A stretch of DNA of 64,000 nucleotides from Bacteroidota bacterium (GTDB lineage Bacteria > Bacteroidota > Bacteroidia > B-17B0 > Aurantibacillaceae): NCBI GenBank assembly GCA_025363015.1, contig JANYEQ010000102.1:1-64000 (forward strand). Direction: 5' to 3'. The notes beneath the pieces are model-generated. The model saw only the letters and a program-made list of their open reading frames with translations, was not told the DNA's origin and did no database searches. Of the stretch, positions 63,007 through 64,000 are shown in pieces. Position numbers and translations under genes: made by a program. Position 1 is the first letter of the stretch. Every line of letters starts with the position of its first letter.

Positions 63007-63897
63007 TTGAAAGCTACAACAATATCTACTCCCACTAATTACTCTAAACTTTCGGGTTTTTTAAAACTTACCAAATTTAGGTTGGGTGGCTTAGTGGTAT
63101 TTAGCGCCGTAATTACTTATTTTACAGTAGCTGCAAGTATTAATTGGTGCCAAGTAGTGGCACTATGTTTGGGTGGTATGTTAGTTACATCAGCTGCTAA
63201 TGGCTTTAATCAAATTATTGAAAAAGATTTGGATAAGTTAATGGATAGAACTAAAAACCGCCCTATGCCCACAGGCGTTTTAACAAGTACTCAGGCGTTT
63301 ATTTTTTGTACATTTTTTGGTATTAGTGGCACTATTTTATTGTGGGTATATACTAACCCTTTGTGCGGTATTTTAGGCTTTATTTCTATTTTATTATATG
63401 CAGTAGTTTATACACCTTTAAAACGCATTACGCCGTTTTCAGTATTTGTAGGGGCTTTTCCAGGGGCATTGCCTACACTTATTGGTGCTGTGGCCGCTAC
63501 CGAAGGGTTTGGACATATTACTTTTTTTGCTGTTTTATTATTTACCATTCAGTTTGTATGGCAATTCCCACACTTTTGGGCTTTGGCTTGGTTTAATAAC
63601 GATGATTATGCTAAGGCCGATTTTTACCTTCTTCCCTCAAAAGGTGGTAAAGATGATGTATCTAAATTTCAAATATTACTTTACTCGGTATTTTTACTTA
63701 TTACCAGTATTTTACCCTTTGTGTTTCAGCAAGTAGGCATTATTAGTACATTGGTGTGTGTGGTAGCGGGTTTAGCCTTGTTGTTTCAGGCCTATATTTT
63801 TTACCGTTTACCCAGCGATGCACTTGCAAAAAAACTTTTTTTTAGTACTTTAATTTATTTACCCGTAGTGCAATTAGCCTTAATGACAAAATCTTAA
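63007..63897 (+). CDS. cyoE: Protoheme IX farnesyltransferase (heme O synthase)
   Basis: NGFNQIIEKDLDKLMDRTKNRPMPTG UbiA-type motif, nine TM-like segments; apparent TTG start. Confidence 0.93.
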   Translation: MKATTISTPTNYSKLSGFLKLTKFRLGGLVVFSAVITYFTVAASINWCQVVALCLGGMLVTSAANGFNQIIEKDLDKLMDRTKNRPMPTGVLTSTQAFIFCTFFGISGTILLWVYTNPLCGILGFISILLYAVVYTPLKRITPFSVFVGAFPGALPTLIGAVAATEGFGHITFFAVLLFTIQFVWQFPHFWALAWFNNDDYAKADFYLLPSKGGKDDVSKFQILLYSVFLLITSILPFVFQQVGIISTLVCVVAGLALLFQAYIFYRLPSDALAKKLFFSTLIYLPVVQLALMTKS

Positions 63898-63916
63898 TCT
63901 TCAAAAATACAATACT

Positions 63917-64000
63917 ATGGAAGAAACATCACTAAAAATACAAAATCAAAATTTACGCAAAGCAGATTTTAAACAAGCCCAGCGCAAAGCCGCAAAGCCA
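63917..64000 (+). CDS. Start of next CDS (truncated by window); possibly cytochrome c oxidase subunit III by gene order
   Basis: Open frame MEETSLKIQNQNLRKADFKQAQRKAAKP running off the edge; product inferred only from position after cyoE. Confidence 0.5.
   Translation, partial: MEETSLKIQNQNLRKADFKQAQRKAAKP

Noticed and set aside
1-64000. Search for CRISPR arrays, transposases, integrases or prophage genes
   Set aside because: No regularly spaced repeats and no mobile-element proteins recognised in the translations or intergenic sequence.

Overview
AT-rich, gene-dense chromosomal window that looks like Bacteroidota (T9SS sorting domains and PorX/PorP/PorE/PorD-type components, TAnnTTTG-like promoter boxes, Bacteroidota-style gene orders). 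I support about 52 CDS (two of them cut by the window edges), one tRNA-Leu(CAA), several hairpin terminators and one decayed small lipoprotein gene. I saw no CRISPR array, transposase, integrase, prophage or recognised defence island. Most content is housekeeping: recA, tex, aroE, asnS, prs, rplY, coaBC, rpoZ, bamD, rseP, lpdA, hutU, tadA, tsaE, cyoE. The most interesting observations are: (1) two tandem signal peptidase I genes, where the shorter one appears to have lost the catalytic Ser, the catalytic Lys and the box-E Ser; (2) two membrane/secretion genes (PorP/SprF-like and a CPA2-type antiporter) whose conserved N-termini have no in-frame ATG/GTG/TTG and seem to need AUU/AUC initiation or a frameshift; (3) a multidomain T9SS-exported amidase; (4) a tandem DUF3494 ice-binding T9SS protein; (5) a frameshifted lipoprotein remnant. 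All family names come from reading the translations; no database search was run.
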